A stretch of DNA of 64,000 bases from NCBI GenBank assembly GCA_002778195.1, contig PCDI01000011.1:178362-242361 (forward strand). The letters run 5' to 3'. The stretch is from Raffaelea ambrosiae. Lineage: Eukaryota > Ascomycota > Sordariomycetes > Ophiostomatales > Ophiostomataceae. The notes under the pieces were generated by a model, which did no database searches, was not told the origin of the DNA, and saw only the letters and a list, made by a program, of their open reading frames with translations. Shown one piece after another: positions 23,697 through 35,998 of the stretch. The position numbers and the translations under genes are program-made. How positions within the stretch are numbered: the first letter of the stretch is position 1; every line of letters begins with the position of its first letter.

Positions 23697-25708
23697 CATT
23701 TACATAGTAGGCACCTTCAGGCTTCAGTTGCTTCCCGTGCTGGTTATTTCCAGTGATCTGGGGCCGACAGTGGGCGACTGGGTCCCCAGTAATAGTGGGC
23801 TCCCACCTAGTACGCTCTCCACAGTGAAAAGCCGACAGAGCCAGTTCAGACTGAAGCCAGAATGACGCTAGACTTATGCTCTAGTCCTGTTCTGGACTAG
23901 ATCTACGGCCTCGCCGAATGAAGAGCTCCACTTCTATGGTCTTTTGCTGCATATTCGCAATGCACGTTCCGCAATATGAGCTTATGCAGAACCTGGTGGT
24001 CCACACAGCGCGCCGGTCTTACGGTGAGGTGTTTCTGTGTTGTCTGTTGTCTTGTTTTCTCGCGTGTTTTTTTTTCATCCTTCGCCAACCAACATGCCGA
24101 AAACTGTTTACCGGCGCATTGCACCAGGCACCAAACGTGGATGGCAAAAGTGTGCCGCAGTGGATCGGCACAGGACAAAAACAGAAGGTGAGCAACAGCG
24201 CAGGAGCGAAAAGACGGGAAGGGGAAAAAAATTACATTTTGAAGGCAAATGCCACGATGAAGTCTTGATAGCACACCACCACCTATTATTGTTGGCGGCC
24301 TCAGTTGTCAAACCACTGCGTCACCCACGGCGGGTTCGGTCTACGAGCAACTACATACTATGTACATACATACTCGTAGTACAGTGTCCGACTCCAGGGT
24401 GTTTCTGTGCGCCATCGTATGCACCTCTGTCGATCATCCATCCCTGTGTCTGCGTGCCTCGTCCGTCCGCTCTGGCAGGCTTCCCCTGCAGCTTCTCTCA
24501 TCTGAAACTAGAGATAGTGTTGACATTGCCGTTTTCTAGCAGCTTCCAACACAGGAGTGGTTGGTCGTCTCCACGAACATTCTCCCGTACCAATCTCTAC
24601 CCGTACCAAGCAGATGGCCTTGCTCTGTTTTAGGCAGCTCTGAGGACCTCTCATGGACCAAGTCTCCGTCTCGCCCGGTGCTAATGATACGCCTTGACCA
24701 GTTGTTGCTCCGTTCGCGACTACCATCATGTTCGGGTTCGTTTCTCCTTCCTGTTACTGCTCGACGGGGCGGAAAGAAAGGTTTTTTGTGTCTTGTCACT
24801 TACACCATAATCTGTCACTGACACGCAAGAAACGAAAATCCCCGGGCGAGCAGGCTAGCCATCCCCCCCTGTACACGGTGGATTTTTCCACTTCAGTCAA
24901 ACACAGGAAGCCCCCGTTCCAACAAGGCCGTTCTTTCGGCACATTGGGTACGTCACAAATGTCTTCTGTCTCGTAAACGTGACCTTACTGCAAGCAAAAT
25001 ACACAGACCCTGCGAAAGCTTGCAAAAGCACAGCACTTCGTGGGCTTCTTAATAAGGAGGTCCACTACGTTGATGGTGGATTTTGCACAAAAGTGCACAA
25101 CTCTCGTAGTGGGATCGTCACTCGCGGTCTTGGCACTGGGGAGTTCCGGATGCCTTAGGGTTTCTCAACTTCAAGCGAGACCCCGTCTTGGGTCGCTTTT
25201 CTTTGTGTCAACATCTTCTTTGTGTCAGCACAGTATTAGTCAGTTACCCTTGGGGCTCTGCTGGGTAAGTATTTTGCACCGTACGTGTATTAATCATCAT
25301 CGAGCCAGGCTTGGAACTGGAGCCGTTAGTTATCGTCAATCTTTTTTTTCCCCTTTGCGAGCTTGGCAATCCGGAAGTTAGAACATTGCAGTGTGTGCCT
25401 TTGACGGCATCTAAATTCTGCTCGGCTACGCGGTAGTTAATAGTGCTCGTGTAGAAGAAGAAGCCGTTCGGCAAAGAAACAAACAAACAAGCAAAAAAGT
25501 TTAATGTTTGGGGGCCTTTGTTTTCTAGCCTCGCCGTCAGGGGTTGCCTCCGACACCGTGCATAAAAGTCATTGTGTGCCCCTGAAGCCACGACGGAAAC
25601 GGGTGTAAGATTCGACTGAACCGTAAGACACTCATCCTTCCATTGCAGAAACTGACTGGTCCTGCTAACGGTTAAAATTGCGAGAAATATGTGGCTGGTC
25701 TTTTTGTT

Positions 25709-25745
25709 ATTTTTATTTTTATTTTTATTTTTATTTTTATTTTAT
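25709..25745. repeat. (TTTTTA)n tandem repeat
   Basis: About six near-perfect TTTTTA units in an AT-rich patch within otherwise balanced sequence. Confidence 0.9.
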
Positions 25746-27437
25746 ATTTATTTTTTCCCCCAGGGCCTCCGCAAAGTAAATGCCAACGTCAGGAGACGAA
25801 AACAAGGTCCAATAAGATACGTACTCGTAAAGCCTAGCTTCACATGGACCGGGAGGCTTGACGGTATCTTTAGTCAAGGTAAGGATACGGCTCGCGAATA
25901 TCGATGCCAAGCCTCCTCTTCTCCCCCTATCCCCACGTACACGGTAAGATACAATACAGGTACGAGCACGCTATTATTGCGCGGAACCGGCAAGACACGG
26001 CTTGCCGTCTCCAATCGCTGACTTACACCGATACACGCGAGCCACTAGCAAAAGGCATCCTTCGCCTGGGAATGGATGTGTGCCTCAACGCGAACATTGT
26101 CGTTAGTCGAAACGTAAACCGAAGTGTGTATTGACCGAGATATCCGGCCACAAGCTACTTTGTATTGTGCAGCAGCGGCGGTGTGTGTTGTGCGGGTTGT
26201 GCGTGTTTCGTGTCGTTTAAGAACAACAACACAGATATCTACAGATGGGTACAAGACCCAATCCCCAACCCGAGACCCCATTAGCTGCTTCTATATAGGA
26301 TTCTGTTTTCATCCGGCTCGCTTCCTCTTTCGTCCTTCTTTTGTTTTTTTTTGTTCGCATTTCGGTCAAACACAATCTGTGGCCCAGATGCATGCTCTCG
26401 GTGAGCAAATATCAATTATGCACGTTTTGAGATGTCGGGTTTTTTGTGTTTTTTTTGTGTTTTTTTTTCTTTTGTCTCGTTTAGATTTTCTTCGTTTTGC
26501 CGTGTGCATGGAACGCTTCTGGTCTGGCACTTGACACAAATCTACCGGGCTGCACGTAAAATACCACATGCCGCTTTCGTCTCTCTCCCTCTAACTATGC
26601 CGTCCATGCTGCCGCGCACCCGCTGATCCTTACCCGGGCCAGACCCAGCACCGTGGATTCCATGCTTTCCCGTCTTTTCCTATCAGATCTTGCAAGCATC
26701 GCTCGGAGAGGGAACGCGCAACGGCCAGATGCCAGCTGAGGGCGGGAAAAAAAGGGAAAGGGAGCAAAAGGAAGCAAACGGCCGGAGAACACAGTTGACA
26801 ACGCATATTCTGTCAGCGCAGGGCAATGCTTCTCGCACTGGTGTGTTGGACACGTAGAAATGAGGTGTGTGTGCGTGTGTAAGCAAAGCCATGGACAAGT
26901 GTGATGACTCCAGTGAGTGTAATTATTTGTTTTTTCTTTTGTTTTTGTTTTTCTTTTGTTTCTTATCCTTCCACTTCCTAATCTGTCCTCTTACATGAGA
27001 GCAAAGTTTGGTTGCACGCAAAATTGTTCTTGTCAAAGCAGATGGGCGCTGTTGTCTGCACCCAGAGAATACAAGCCATAAAGTACCCTGCAGGGTTCTC
27101 TACCCGCGAACACAGAGCGACTATGACAACAAACAAAAAAAGACCAACGCACTGCCAATTCTGGTTCGGTCCCAAACTTTCGTCCTCTTTTTTTCTGCGC
27201 AACGGGTGATTGCTTTCCTTTCTATCTTTCCTTTTTCCTTTTTTCTTGCTCTTCTGGTTTATGGACTAGTTATGCTCTAGAACCACCCCACACGAGGTGA
27301 ATACATACAGTAGTAAGCATTGTGTGTATGCTGCACTGGTCAGGAGACTTTGCGACCGATGGTGAGGACAAGCGGCGTGCAAGCGCTCGGCGGTCAGACG
27401 TGCTCCTCACTTTGTTGGTTGTGTTTTCTTGATCGTA

Positions 27438-27462
27438 GGGGATACGGGATACGGGATACGGG
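27438..27462. repeat. GGATACG tandem repeat, about 3.5 copies
   Basis: Perfect 7-bp units GGGATAC repeated. Close to a (TACA)-type cluster at 27299-27306. Confidence 0.9.
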
Positions 27463-30159
27463 AGCGCGCCAGCATCTCGAAGGGCTCGTCCCGTCTGGTG
27501 TCTTGGCCGGGTGAGCGAACTAAGGATTATGATCACAATGCTGGAAAAGGATCCGAACTGGTGGGTTGGATGGGTATTGGGCAGAAGCCAACCCTGCCCT
27601 CCGCTCTCTCTCTTCTCTGCATAATGGAGTGGCCGCCAACTCCGTTGTTGTGTTGCACTGGGGGTTGTGATTGCAGGGAGACGAGGCAATGCACTGCAAA
27701 GGGAAAGGTAATGGGGGGGGTGTGGGTGGATGGACATGGGCGATGGACATGGCCGCTGGAAAGAAGGTCAGAGAATACATACATAGTAGTAGTAATGCTA
27801 TCTACGTGCATGGCACAAATGTGCACGCTGCACGTTGGACTCTAAATTTGTCTTTGTGCAGAATCTACGGTCATGCCGTGGCACGAAATATCACTTGTCA
27901 TTTTTTTATTCTCCTGTATTCCGTTGCACACCGAAAAGTCCAATTACCGCATGAGCTACCCTGCAAACAATGACTACGGTTAGTTGGAGTGAATGACGAC
28001 TGTGTGCGAGTACCCTGTGAACACTTGTTTTTGTGCAAGGGGAGAAATTGCAGGTGCCGGCCGGGGAACCAAACCCGTGCGGCAATGCCCTCATCCTTGC
28101 TTGTGGACGACGATCTCCTTTCTTGTCCGAAATAGGAAAACGAAACTTTTTCCTGTCGGACACCCTGTTTTTTCCCCCTTTCCGTCTTTTTTGTGTTGCA
28201 CTCACTAATACCATGGGATCTGCCCGCAAAAAAGCGAGACAAGTCCCAATGGTAAGCCAGCCAGGATTAGGAATTAGGACTGAGAGGGGGGTGGAAAGAC
28301 ATCGTTTTCCATTTTGGACCGAACAATGTAACGCCAGGCGACCTTGCCCCAAAGCGGCCTTCCATGTACGAGATCTCATCTTACTGACAGAGCAGTTTCC
28401 CTTGTGCCTGGGGAAAAAAAAGACGCGATATCGCCATCGCAACGGGCAATCGGGGGCGGACCAACCCATTCGGACGGACAAAACAGGTTCTTCGCATGGG
28501 CCAGAGACATCAAACGGCCTGAGGGGGGAGGGCCTTCTCTCCCAGGCGGCAATAGATTCCATCAAGATGGCCCAGAACGCCCCCGTCTTGGTGGCCCTGT
28601 CTTGGTGGCTTACACGAGAAAGCCTTGCAAGAGGCGTTCCCCGTCGGGCGTCATTGGCGCTTCTTGGGGAAGCCCAAGCACACCGTGCAGGAACCAGGAT
28701 GGTGGCACAGAGTCTCACAGGGCCATGTCTCTCTCTTCTTTTTTTTTCCTATCTAATATTGTATTTTCTTTTCGGTCTACTCCTGGTGATCCCGACACAA
28801 TGGGACGGAAGTGCAAGACAGGCTTGGAGAATCGCCGATAAAGAAACAAACCAGAGATCGGGGCGGTGGTGGTTTGGCTCGAACCGCTTGCTGACGGCGG
28901 TCTTGACCGGCAAGGCTGGTCCAGACTGCGATGTGTGAAATGGGATACTCGTATACAGGCCAGCCGTGCACTGTAAGATGGGGATATACATAGTACAAGC
29001 CCAGACGGGGAGAAGTGTCTCTGTCTGTTGCGCGGCATAAGAGACAAGAAGCCCAGAGTGGGAAGATGTGAAAGGAAAAGGAAAAAGGGCCCCCGGATGG
29101 CAGCCTTCGCGTTTGGCCCAATCGTTTGCCGATGTCTTCCCCGGAATTTGTAAAATTGAGGCTCTGGCAAAGAGACCTCTCTTCCCGCTAGGACAGATAC
29201 AGAAAAGAGGGCGTACATCTTGCAGGGTTGCGATATGTCGACCAGAACCCGCGCCCCCAACGACCCAAAGAAAAACGAAACACATTGATGTCGCAAACAA
29301 ATGCGGCACAATACGAAGAGTGTATCGGACGGAGCCAGAGAAGGGGGAAGAAAAAGAGAGTAACATCGTGGGACTGCAAAAGAAGTTTCCAGCTCTGCAA
29401 CCCATCCATGAACGCCAAAACATACGGCGTAACTACTATGGTGCATCGTACAAAGAAGAGGGTGCAGCATGCCATCCCCCCTCCCCGCTGCAACCCCAAG
29501 ACGTGGAGCCCGCTCTGCCAATCCCGCGCCGGGAAAGGGAAAAAGAGACACGGATGTCCCGACGCTGTGGTTTGAGGGAGGATAGAGGGGGGGTGCGCGC
29601 GAAGGTACGGTGTACACGAGCCGCTCCGGGGTGGTGTTGGTGGTGGTGGCTTGGCCAGCAAACTGGGAACGACCGCCCCATCCCAGCAGAGCATCCTTTT
29701 TTTCTGCGTGAGAGAGAAAGAGAGAGACAGAGCGAGAGAGCTTCTTGGTTGCGATGGGGGGGGGCCCCTCTGCGAGTGATACCCTGTCCGGTTAATGATG
29801 CCTCAGACGGCATAGGGCGGTTCAAGTTGGGGAGATCCTATCTGACCCGTACTGGCATCCTCTTACATACAGACGCAGTGTTAGCAAATGGGGAACAGAG
29901 GCCCTTCCTTTCGTCTACGAGTACCTTGTTCGTCTCCACGCCTACTACTATGTGCGTAGTTGTATCCCAGCCCTGCTATGATGTCTCAGCGTGTCTCACT
30001 GATCGCCTCTTTTTCGATTCACTGCAACGCTCTGCAGAAGGAGGACCCCCCCCCCTCTCTGAGCGCGCAGAACGTGCGGTGAGCACTGCTGTGGCGGCGA
30101 GCACAAGTGCTAGGAGGGGCCGCCAGCATGATGGCCCTGTATGGGGACAGTAGACAAGA

Positions 30160-30172
30160 GGGGGGGGGGGGG
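30160..30172. repeat. Run of 13 G
   Basis: Second long G tract of the gene-poor block, 60 bp before an AGACAAGAG tandem repeat (30232-30282). Confidence 0.85.
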
Positions 30173-30534
30173 CAAAAAGAAGAAAGCAAAAGACTTTGCA
30201 GGCCACGCAATGTGGGGACCTATATAATCCATAAGCAGCAGACAAGAGAGACAAGAGACAAGAGAGACGAGAGAGACATGCACTGTAAGAACAACACAGA
30301 GAAGTACGAGTATCCTGTTCTGCTGTTCTGCTGTGTCTCAGTGCGCCAGTTGCCTTCCCTGGAAATTCTCCGCGAGGGAGGTCGGCGACCATCTCGTCAG
30401 AGCCCCAAGCAGCAAATCAGAGCCCGTCGATCACTCTGTGGGCCTTCTGTGGGGGGCAGAAAGGCAGAAGGGGGGAGGGAGACCGGGGGCCTCCCGCCAA
30501 CAGTCCGACCGTAGGCACACAGACACCGCTGTAC

Positions 30535-30550
30535 TACATAGTACTATGTA
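30535..30550. repeat. Perfect 16-bp palindrome TACATAGTACTATGTA
   Basis: The sequence equals its own reverse complement and is the TACTATGTA word joined head to head. It parallels the TACTCGT palindrome at 21636-21651: same length, same GTAC centre. Confidence 0.9.
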
Positions 30551-31194
30551 TCTATCCAAGAACTCACTACTAGGCACGTATTGAGCATGGACAGCGGTAC
30601 TTGCAGTGAGACAAGCCAACCACCGCACGGTAGGCAAGCCAAGGCTCTGTCCGGGGAAGAGGAAGCGTCTAGGTCCAAGACAATATGCAGAGTTCCCTGC
30701 CAATGCATCATACTCGTACAAGCAAGATGCAAAGCAGGCTGCGCTCTCCTCGTTGTCTGTGTTGATCCATTGGTATGGCGTTGCGCGTTCTCGTCGGTAC
30801 AGTCAACACTTTGCTGTTGGCGGCTGCCTCGTTACGTATTGGACTTCATACATCATAGACCAATAGACCAATATTGAATGGAAATCCTTCTCCATCGCCC
30901 AGGGGGGAGGGGGTCCCCTGCGCGGCCTGTTCCCGCTTCCTTCTTCTTGGGCCGTCACAATTTCATTCTTGCGCACACCGGGATGGCTGATCATTTCCTC
31001 TTTGGGGACGCACCAGGCTACGGAACGATTTCCTCTGAGCCGCCCAACCACGTCCTGCTGCGAGAGGTCCGTGATCCCATTGGCAAGGCATCCGTCATCC
31101 AGGAGGCCTTGTTGTCGAGTCCCCGGTGTTGTTGGTTTTCGTCCCACGTCGAGCAGAGCCTGGCCACGAGGAAACGAGCAGAGGCTTCGGCGTT

Positions 31195-31254
31195 GCTCCT
31201 CGTTCTGCGCGGACTCGTATCCTTCGCGCAGCTCCTCGTTCTGCGCGGACTCGT
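31195..31254. repeat. 24-bp direct repeat, two perfect copies
   Basis: Copies at 31195-31218 and 31231-31254 are identical over 24 bp, beginning GCTCCTCGTTCTGCGC and offset by 36 bp. They are probably a local tandem duplication. Confidence 0.9.
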
Positions 31255-31417
31255 GCTCCCTCGTGCTGCTCGTTCCAGTGAATACGAAAACTGCCCATGC
31301 ACTTCGATGTGGCCTCCTCTTCTTCCCCGTCTAGCTGCATCCTGTGACCGCCTCTCCCTGCAGCTATTCATAGCCGTTCATAGCCGTTTGTTTGTTTGTT
31401 TGCTTCTTTTTGTCTTT

Positions 31418-31485
31418 TTCTCTCTCTCTCTCTCCTTCTCTCCTTCTCTCCTTCTCTCTTTCTCTCTTTCTCTCTTTTCTTCTTT
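31418..31485. repeat. CT-rich simple repeat
   Basis: About 68 bp of (CT)n and TCTCCT/TTTCTC units on the plus strand; strongly strand-asymmetric. Confidence 0.9.
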
Positions 31486-32349
31486 GTCTCCGCTCTCCGA
31501 CATGCATGCACGAGATGAATACTTCAGGTCTCCCCCCTCCCTCGCCCCCCTCTCCAGAGATCCCCCTGTAAGACTCTTGTCAGACTGAGACAACCACTGC
31601 ACTAAAACCAGCAAGTGCCGCTCTAGCGGCAACGAGAGGAGAAAAGAGGGGGGCGGGACGAGTCAAGTGCACAAACGTGGACGAGGCTTTGAGGGGTCTC
31701 GGAGTCTCGAGGGGTTCTCCTTCTTTTCGGTGAAGACGGGATGGCAACAAGGAGAGACAAACGAGCACACGGAGCAAACTCGATCCCGCGGCACGCGCGC
31801 CCCCTTTTTTCCAGACGTTAGTGCTGCCGCCCATCGTATCGATGCCAGAGCAAACCGTCTTTTGAGCCTGGCGTCGATCTGATACGTCCATGTTCAGGAG
31901 ATGCAACGTCCAGGAGGCGGAAGGAGGGGCGAGAAACGAAAAGAGACGGGAAGCCGTCGGCTTGTCCTGCCCATGTGCAGATGCTAAAATAGGAAAGAAA
32001 GAAGAAGACCACCGCCGTCGCTCTGGGGAGGGGGTGTACGGGTGAGACCAGGACAGGAGGCCCTTGAAGACAGCACGAGCACGCGTAGCCGCCTCCTCGT
32101 TGCTCGCCTTTGTTCGGTCTTTCTTCTCTGCTCGTCCCGTCTGTTGTGTCTGGTCCTCGGTCTCCTCGCCTGTTGGTTCCTTTTTTTCAGGGTTGGGGTC
32201 GAAGTAGACCCCAAAGCAGAAGCCATGAGAGAGAAGCACGCAAACCAACCGCTTGGAACAGCCACAACCAAGTGCTTCCAAAGCCAAGTGCGTCTTCCAA
32301 AGGCAAACGGCCAAGTGCTGTCGACGAGACACACGCGCGCACGCACACA

Positions 32350-32388
32350 TGCATACATACATACATACTATGTACATACATACATACA
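32350..32388. repeat. (CATA)n tract containing TACTATGTA
   Basis: CATA units flank TACTATGTACATA. The same 22-bp core TACATACTATG...CATAC also occurs at 24354-24375, so the word sits inside the same microsatellite context twice. Confidence 0.85.
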
Positions 32389-32520
32389 CACCCTCCCTCC
32401 TCCCCCCCCCATCGAGTGGCCCACAGACTGCCAACGTATCTCACCATGATACGTTGGTTATCTTACACTGTAGAGAAAAATTAAAATAAAAAATGATGAC
32501 AGAATGGGGAGAGGGTTGGG

Positions 32521-32538
32521 TGTGTGTGTGTGTGTGTG
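32521..32538. repeat. (TG)9 microsatellite
   Basis: Nine TG units shortly after a TATCTTAC word. Confidence 0.95.
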
Positions 32539-34000
32539 AGCAAGCGTCAGGATTGGTTGGATGTCGTTTGTTTCTTTCAACTGTTTGTTTCTTTTGACTA
32601 CATAGTATTTGTTGAGTCTTGATAGGGGGGGAGACGAACAAGAAGCTGGTCCTGGCTCATCTTGGCCGCAGAACGGATGGCCTAGGCCATACTTCGGGCC
32701 CCAATTTCCCCTTTCTTTGAATACTGGCAGCATTGAACCGTCATACGGAGTTTCCTATCTCCAAGAAAAGAAAACTTGCTTTTGGTGTCGTCGCGCCCCC
32801 TCCTCTCCTCCTCTCTTCCTCTCCTCCTCCCTCTGTTCGTCCGTCTTGGCCGTCCTCCTAGGCCTTCCCCCTTTGGCATGTCCCGTCGAAAATGGCAACT
32901 CGCTCGCCGTCCAGGCTCACGAAAAAACCCCCTCTCTTGCTTTGTTGTGCTCACCTTCCCTCTTTGCTCTTGGGTCGCCCTGTAGCCGCCACCCCTAGGA
33001 CGAGGACGAAAGAACGAAGAGGAGCAGAATAAAAGAAAAAAAAAGAAAAGAAAAGAACCTGCCGCCACATGTGTGCTAGTTACGGGTGTGTACGAGTAGG
33101 CGAGCGGAATGGACATGCGCTCTTCCCCTGTTGACTAGCATGAGCTGGCGCTATCATTCGCTTTCAACCCCGAAAAAGAAACAAAGAATGCTCCGGGGCG
33201 GGAGTGTGAGGGGAATTGTCAACCTCACTCCCGCGGCAGAAGTAAGGGTGTCTTTTTTTTTTTTTGGTTCAACTGGGACTGTTCTCTGTTTGATTTCGCC
33301 TCTGCGTTGGGGGCAGGAGGGGGTGCACCGGTTTTGCCTTCTTGGCTCCAAAAAAAAAAAAAACGCCTGCAGACTGCAGAAGCGTGTGGCGATGTTCGGC
33401 GTTTTCTTCCTTGTCCCCTCAAAGTTTAAAAAAATGTCTACTATTACTGTATGCAAGGCGCTAAAAAAAAACCATAGCAGCAAAAAGAGGTTGCGGATTG
33501 CGCGTGGCATTGCCAGGCAAAATCTTGACAAACAAAGTCGGCCATTTTTGATACGTTCTATGTGCTCTTGCTATCCTGGAATCACGTAGTTACCTCGAAA
33601 TGCGTTGGCAAGTCTACATCTATCTATGTCTATTATGGCTGTTCTATTTGGGGATTGTTGGTCGATGGAAATGCAATGTGTGCTTCGTAGATGCATTTCC
33701 ACAGGGTCCATTGCGTGGCATATACGGCAGACTCGCTCGTCACCAGGCCATGCAGGGCCAGAGAGTGAATCCAAGGAGGACATCGAGGTCCCGCAAGACA
33801 CAGTCTGCCCATCCATTCGTCTGCTGCCTGCGTCAAACCTTCACTTGTCCCCTGTTTGCCTTGCCTGAATCTCCTTCTGCCTGCCCTGGCCTGCCCTGTG
33901 CCTGTCCATGCCCACCAGCTGACCAAATCATAGGAACTGTTGCTGGCGATAGCACTTTGTGTCATTCGCAGAACAAGAAGAGAGAGTCCAACAACAAAGC

Positions 34001-34025
34001 CTCCAGACTCCAGACTCCAGACTCC
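34001..34025. repeat. CTCCAGA tandem repeat just beyond the CMD gene stop
   Basis: Three units CCAGACTC next to the 3' end of the CMD-like gene, in its 3' flank. Confidence 0.85.
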
Positions 34026-34033
34026 CGAATCCA

Positions 34034-35086
34034 TCACCGCAGGCTCACCACTTCGCTGTGCCAGCCCCAGCCGCCCAGTGAGCCTGGACGCAACATCGTC
34101 ATGCCGCCTGCCTTGCATATCTCAATGGCCACGTCTCGAACCGCCATGACCTCGTCCACTGTTGCACCGCTGTTCAACGCACCTTTGAGGTGTCCTTTCA
34201 GCTGGGGGTTGACCTGATGAAGACCAGAGATGGGATAGTCGTTGGTTAGAGAAACTGTTGGCCAATGTTACCGGAGGGGGGTGGTGGCATGCCACCGAAG
34301 CGAGTGCTCTGACGCCCTCCCCTCCTGGGTCCCCCCCCTCTTTTTTTTTTTCTTCATCACTCACATCTTGGGGAACCAAGCCAGCAATCATGACATACGA
34401 TGTGTCTTGGGAGTCCAGAACATCCGTGTTGCTGAGCACATAGCCGTATACCATCTGTGCCAGCAAGCCCAGGTCTGGCGTGCCGGACTGTCTCATGTGG
34501 CCCATGACGCGCGTGGCCACCTTGCCATAGACCTTGTTGAAGAAGTCCCGGCCGCGTTGCATCACCTGCACGGGAAGCGTGCTGTACAAGTCTCCGGATC
34601 GCGACGTTGGCGAGGACGCCAGAGGATCGTCGATGAGGTCATCCGGCGTCACGGCTCGCAACTCGGCCATGGCGTTGATCGTCTACGGATGGGGAGGGGA
34701 GGAAAAAAAAAAACAGCACATCAGACAAAAGAAGTGACCACATTGATGTTTGATATTTGCAGCCTGCTTTGTCGCACGAGCAAACCCGGACAACCGGACA
34801 AGCAATTTACCTTGGGCATGCCATCGATGGCCGAGGTCTTAATCAGAGTTTCTCTCATCCGGCGTGTCATACGCAGCCTCTCCTGCTCGGGCGGCTTGAT
34901 GGAATCACCGCCCGACGCCCCATGCTCCATGGCATGGAGATACACCTTTGGAATCTCCTCGGGTCGGTTCAGAACGCACAGAACCGATGTCGCGATGATA
35001 TACCAGGTGTCTGGAGGGAGGTTCGGATAGGAGACGATGGACCGCAGCAAATCCGGTGTGATCACCGGGGGTTGGATGGCATCCAT
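34034..35086 (-). CDS. Carboxymuconolactone decarboxylase (AhpD-fold) family protein
   Basis: Three exons on the minus strand: 35086-34811, 34682-34365, 34213-34034. The total is 774 nt (257 aa) and all junctions are phase 0. The N-terminal half is helical (TPDLLRSIVSYPNLPPDTWYI, IATSVLCVLNRPEEIPKVY). The C-terminal half holds the family signature QLKGHLKGALNSGATVDEVM then AVRDVAIEIC, preceded by FFNKVYGKVATRVMGHM. Canonical AhpD enzymes use a CxxC motif. None is present here (only an isolated Cys), so peroxidase-type activity is unlikely and the function is open. Many fungi have such two-repeat CMD-like proteins of unknown role, some linked to mitochondria or peroxisomes; no targeting signal is obvious here. 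It is divergent from HRD1 across a 0.9-kb promoter region. Confidence 0.85.
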
Positions 35087-35998
35087 GGAAGCGAGCGGTG
35101 AATGTGAAAGTGTATGAAATAGGAAAAAGTGAAGATGAAGAACTGGCACAGAGCTCCAAGACGGGCGAAGGCAAAACGAGTCAATTTCCTATCACGGAAA
35201 AACAAAATGGCAAGAATTGTACCAGCAACGGCTGCCGCCAATAACTGTAACGGCAGGCCCCAAGAAGGTGGGCCGTCTTCTCAGAAGGGAAATCGCCAAA
35301 ACGAAAATTAGACAAGAGACAAAGGGAACCCGTCAAGAGAAAGATGCACAGCGATCACGAGAATCAGACAGCCTGGGTCTGGTATCCCTCGATGCTGTCA
35401 ACAGCCGGACTGGCCAACCACAGCTCTCCATTCCGGAGCTCGCGGATCAAGCTTGTTCCGGGCCCCCAGCGGTCCAGCAGTCGATAAGGCTAAGCTGTCC
35501 AGAGCTGTCACGTGCCGGAGCTTGGTCAGGTTTGGGGTGGGCGTTTCGGGGTCTCCTGCGTCATTCCGCGTGCCATCAACGGCTGTTTTTTGGCGTGTTC
35601 GTGGAGCCAAGGTGTCTTCATCATCGGCCACCCATTTCTGCAACGACCGCCCACTCCCTTTTCCCTTTTTTGCCGGCGCGGACGCACGGCAAACCCACCA
35701 TGCGGCAGTCTGCTACCAAGCATTCATCTTACTGAGCATCGATTGATTTTGGGGCACGCTTTTTCTCCCTCTCTGTCTCGCTTTTTCTCGTTTTCTTTTC
35801 CGCACAACGAGAGCTCCGTCTCGGCCTCTTCTTGAGCTCCCCATGCGACCATAGAACACGCCCGCGCTATCCAGCTCGCATCGAGCCTCTGGGAAGAAGA
35901 GACAGCGTCGCCTCCCCCCCCTCTTGTTCGCTCCAGCTCGGGCTTACTTTTTTTCGATCAATCGTCCTTCGCCGCGACGCGCGCGACAGCCAACCACG
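35087..35998. promoter_or_regulatory. Divergent promoter between CMD-like gene and HRD1
   Basis: 0.9 kb separates the two start codons. The side next to HRD1 (35750-35960) is strongly pyrimidine-rich on plus, typical of fungal leaders. No coding exon was seen and no specific binding site is claimed. Confidence 0.55.

Larger units (their letters stand above)
13243..34033. other. 20.8-kb gene-poor block upstream of the C2H2 regulator
   Basis: I examined open frames on both strands. None has a recognisable domain, consistent splice structure or protein-like composition. The longest (29068-30153 +, 28033-28938 +, 27906-28718 -, 28715-29617 -) overlap each other on opposite strands, as chance frames in GC-balanced DNA do. 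The block contains microsatellites, short tandem repeats, runs of 12-13 G, and many copies of the words TACTCGT, TACTATG and GTAAGATA. I see no transposase, reverse transcriptase, long terminal repeat, tRNA or 5S gene. A long promoter, long non-coding transcripts or eroded transposon sequence are all possible. Confidence 0.65.

Noticed and set aside
28866..28900. Second B-box-like word (GGTTCGAGCC on minus)
   Set aside because: T-stem bases do not pair and no tRNA fold is possible.
28033..30153. Long overlapping open frames on both strands (301, 361, 300 and 270 codons)
   Set aside because: They overlap in antisense, have no recognisable domain or regular start/splice context, and consist of mixed low-complexity and Cys/Trp-rich stretches typical of chance frames.
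13243..34033. A hidden retrotransposon or biosynthetic gene cluster
   Set aside because: No reverse transcriptase, integrase, transposase, polyketide synthase or peptide synthetase motif was seen in any frame, and no long direct terminal repeats were noticed.
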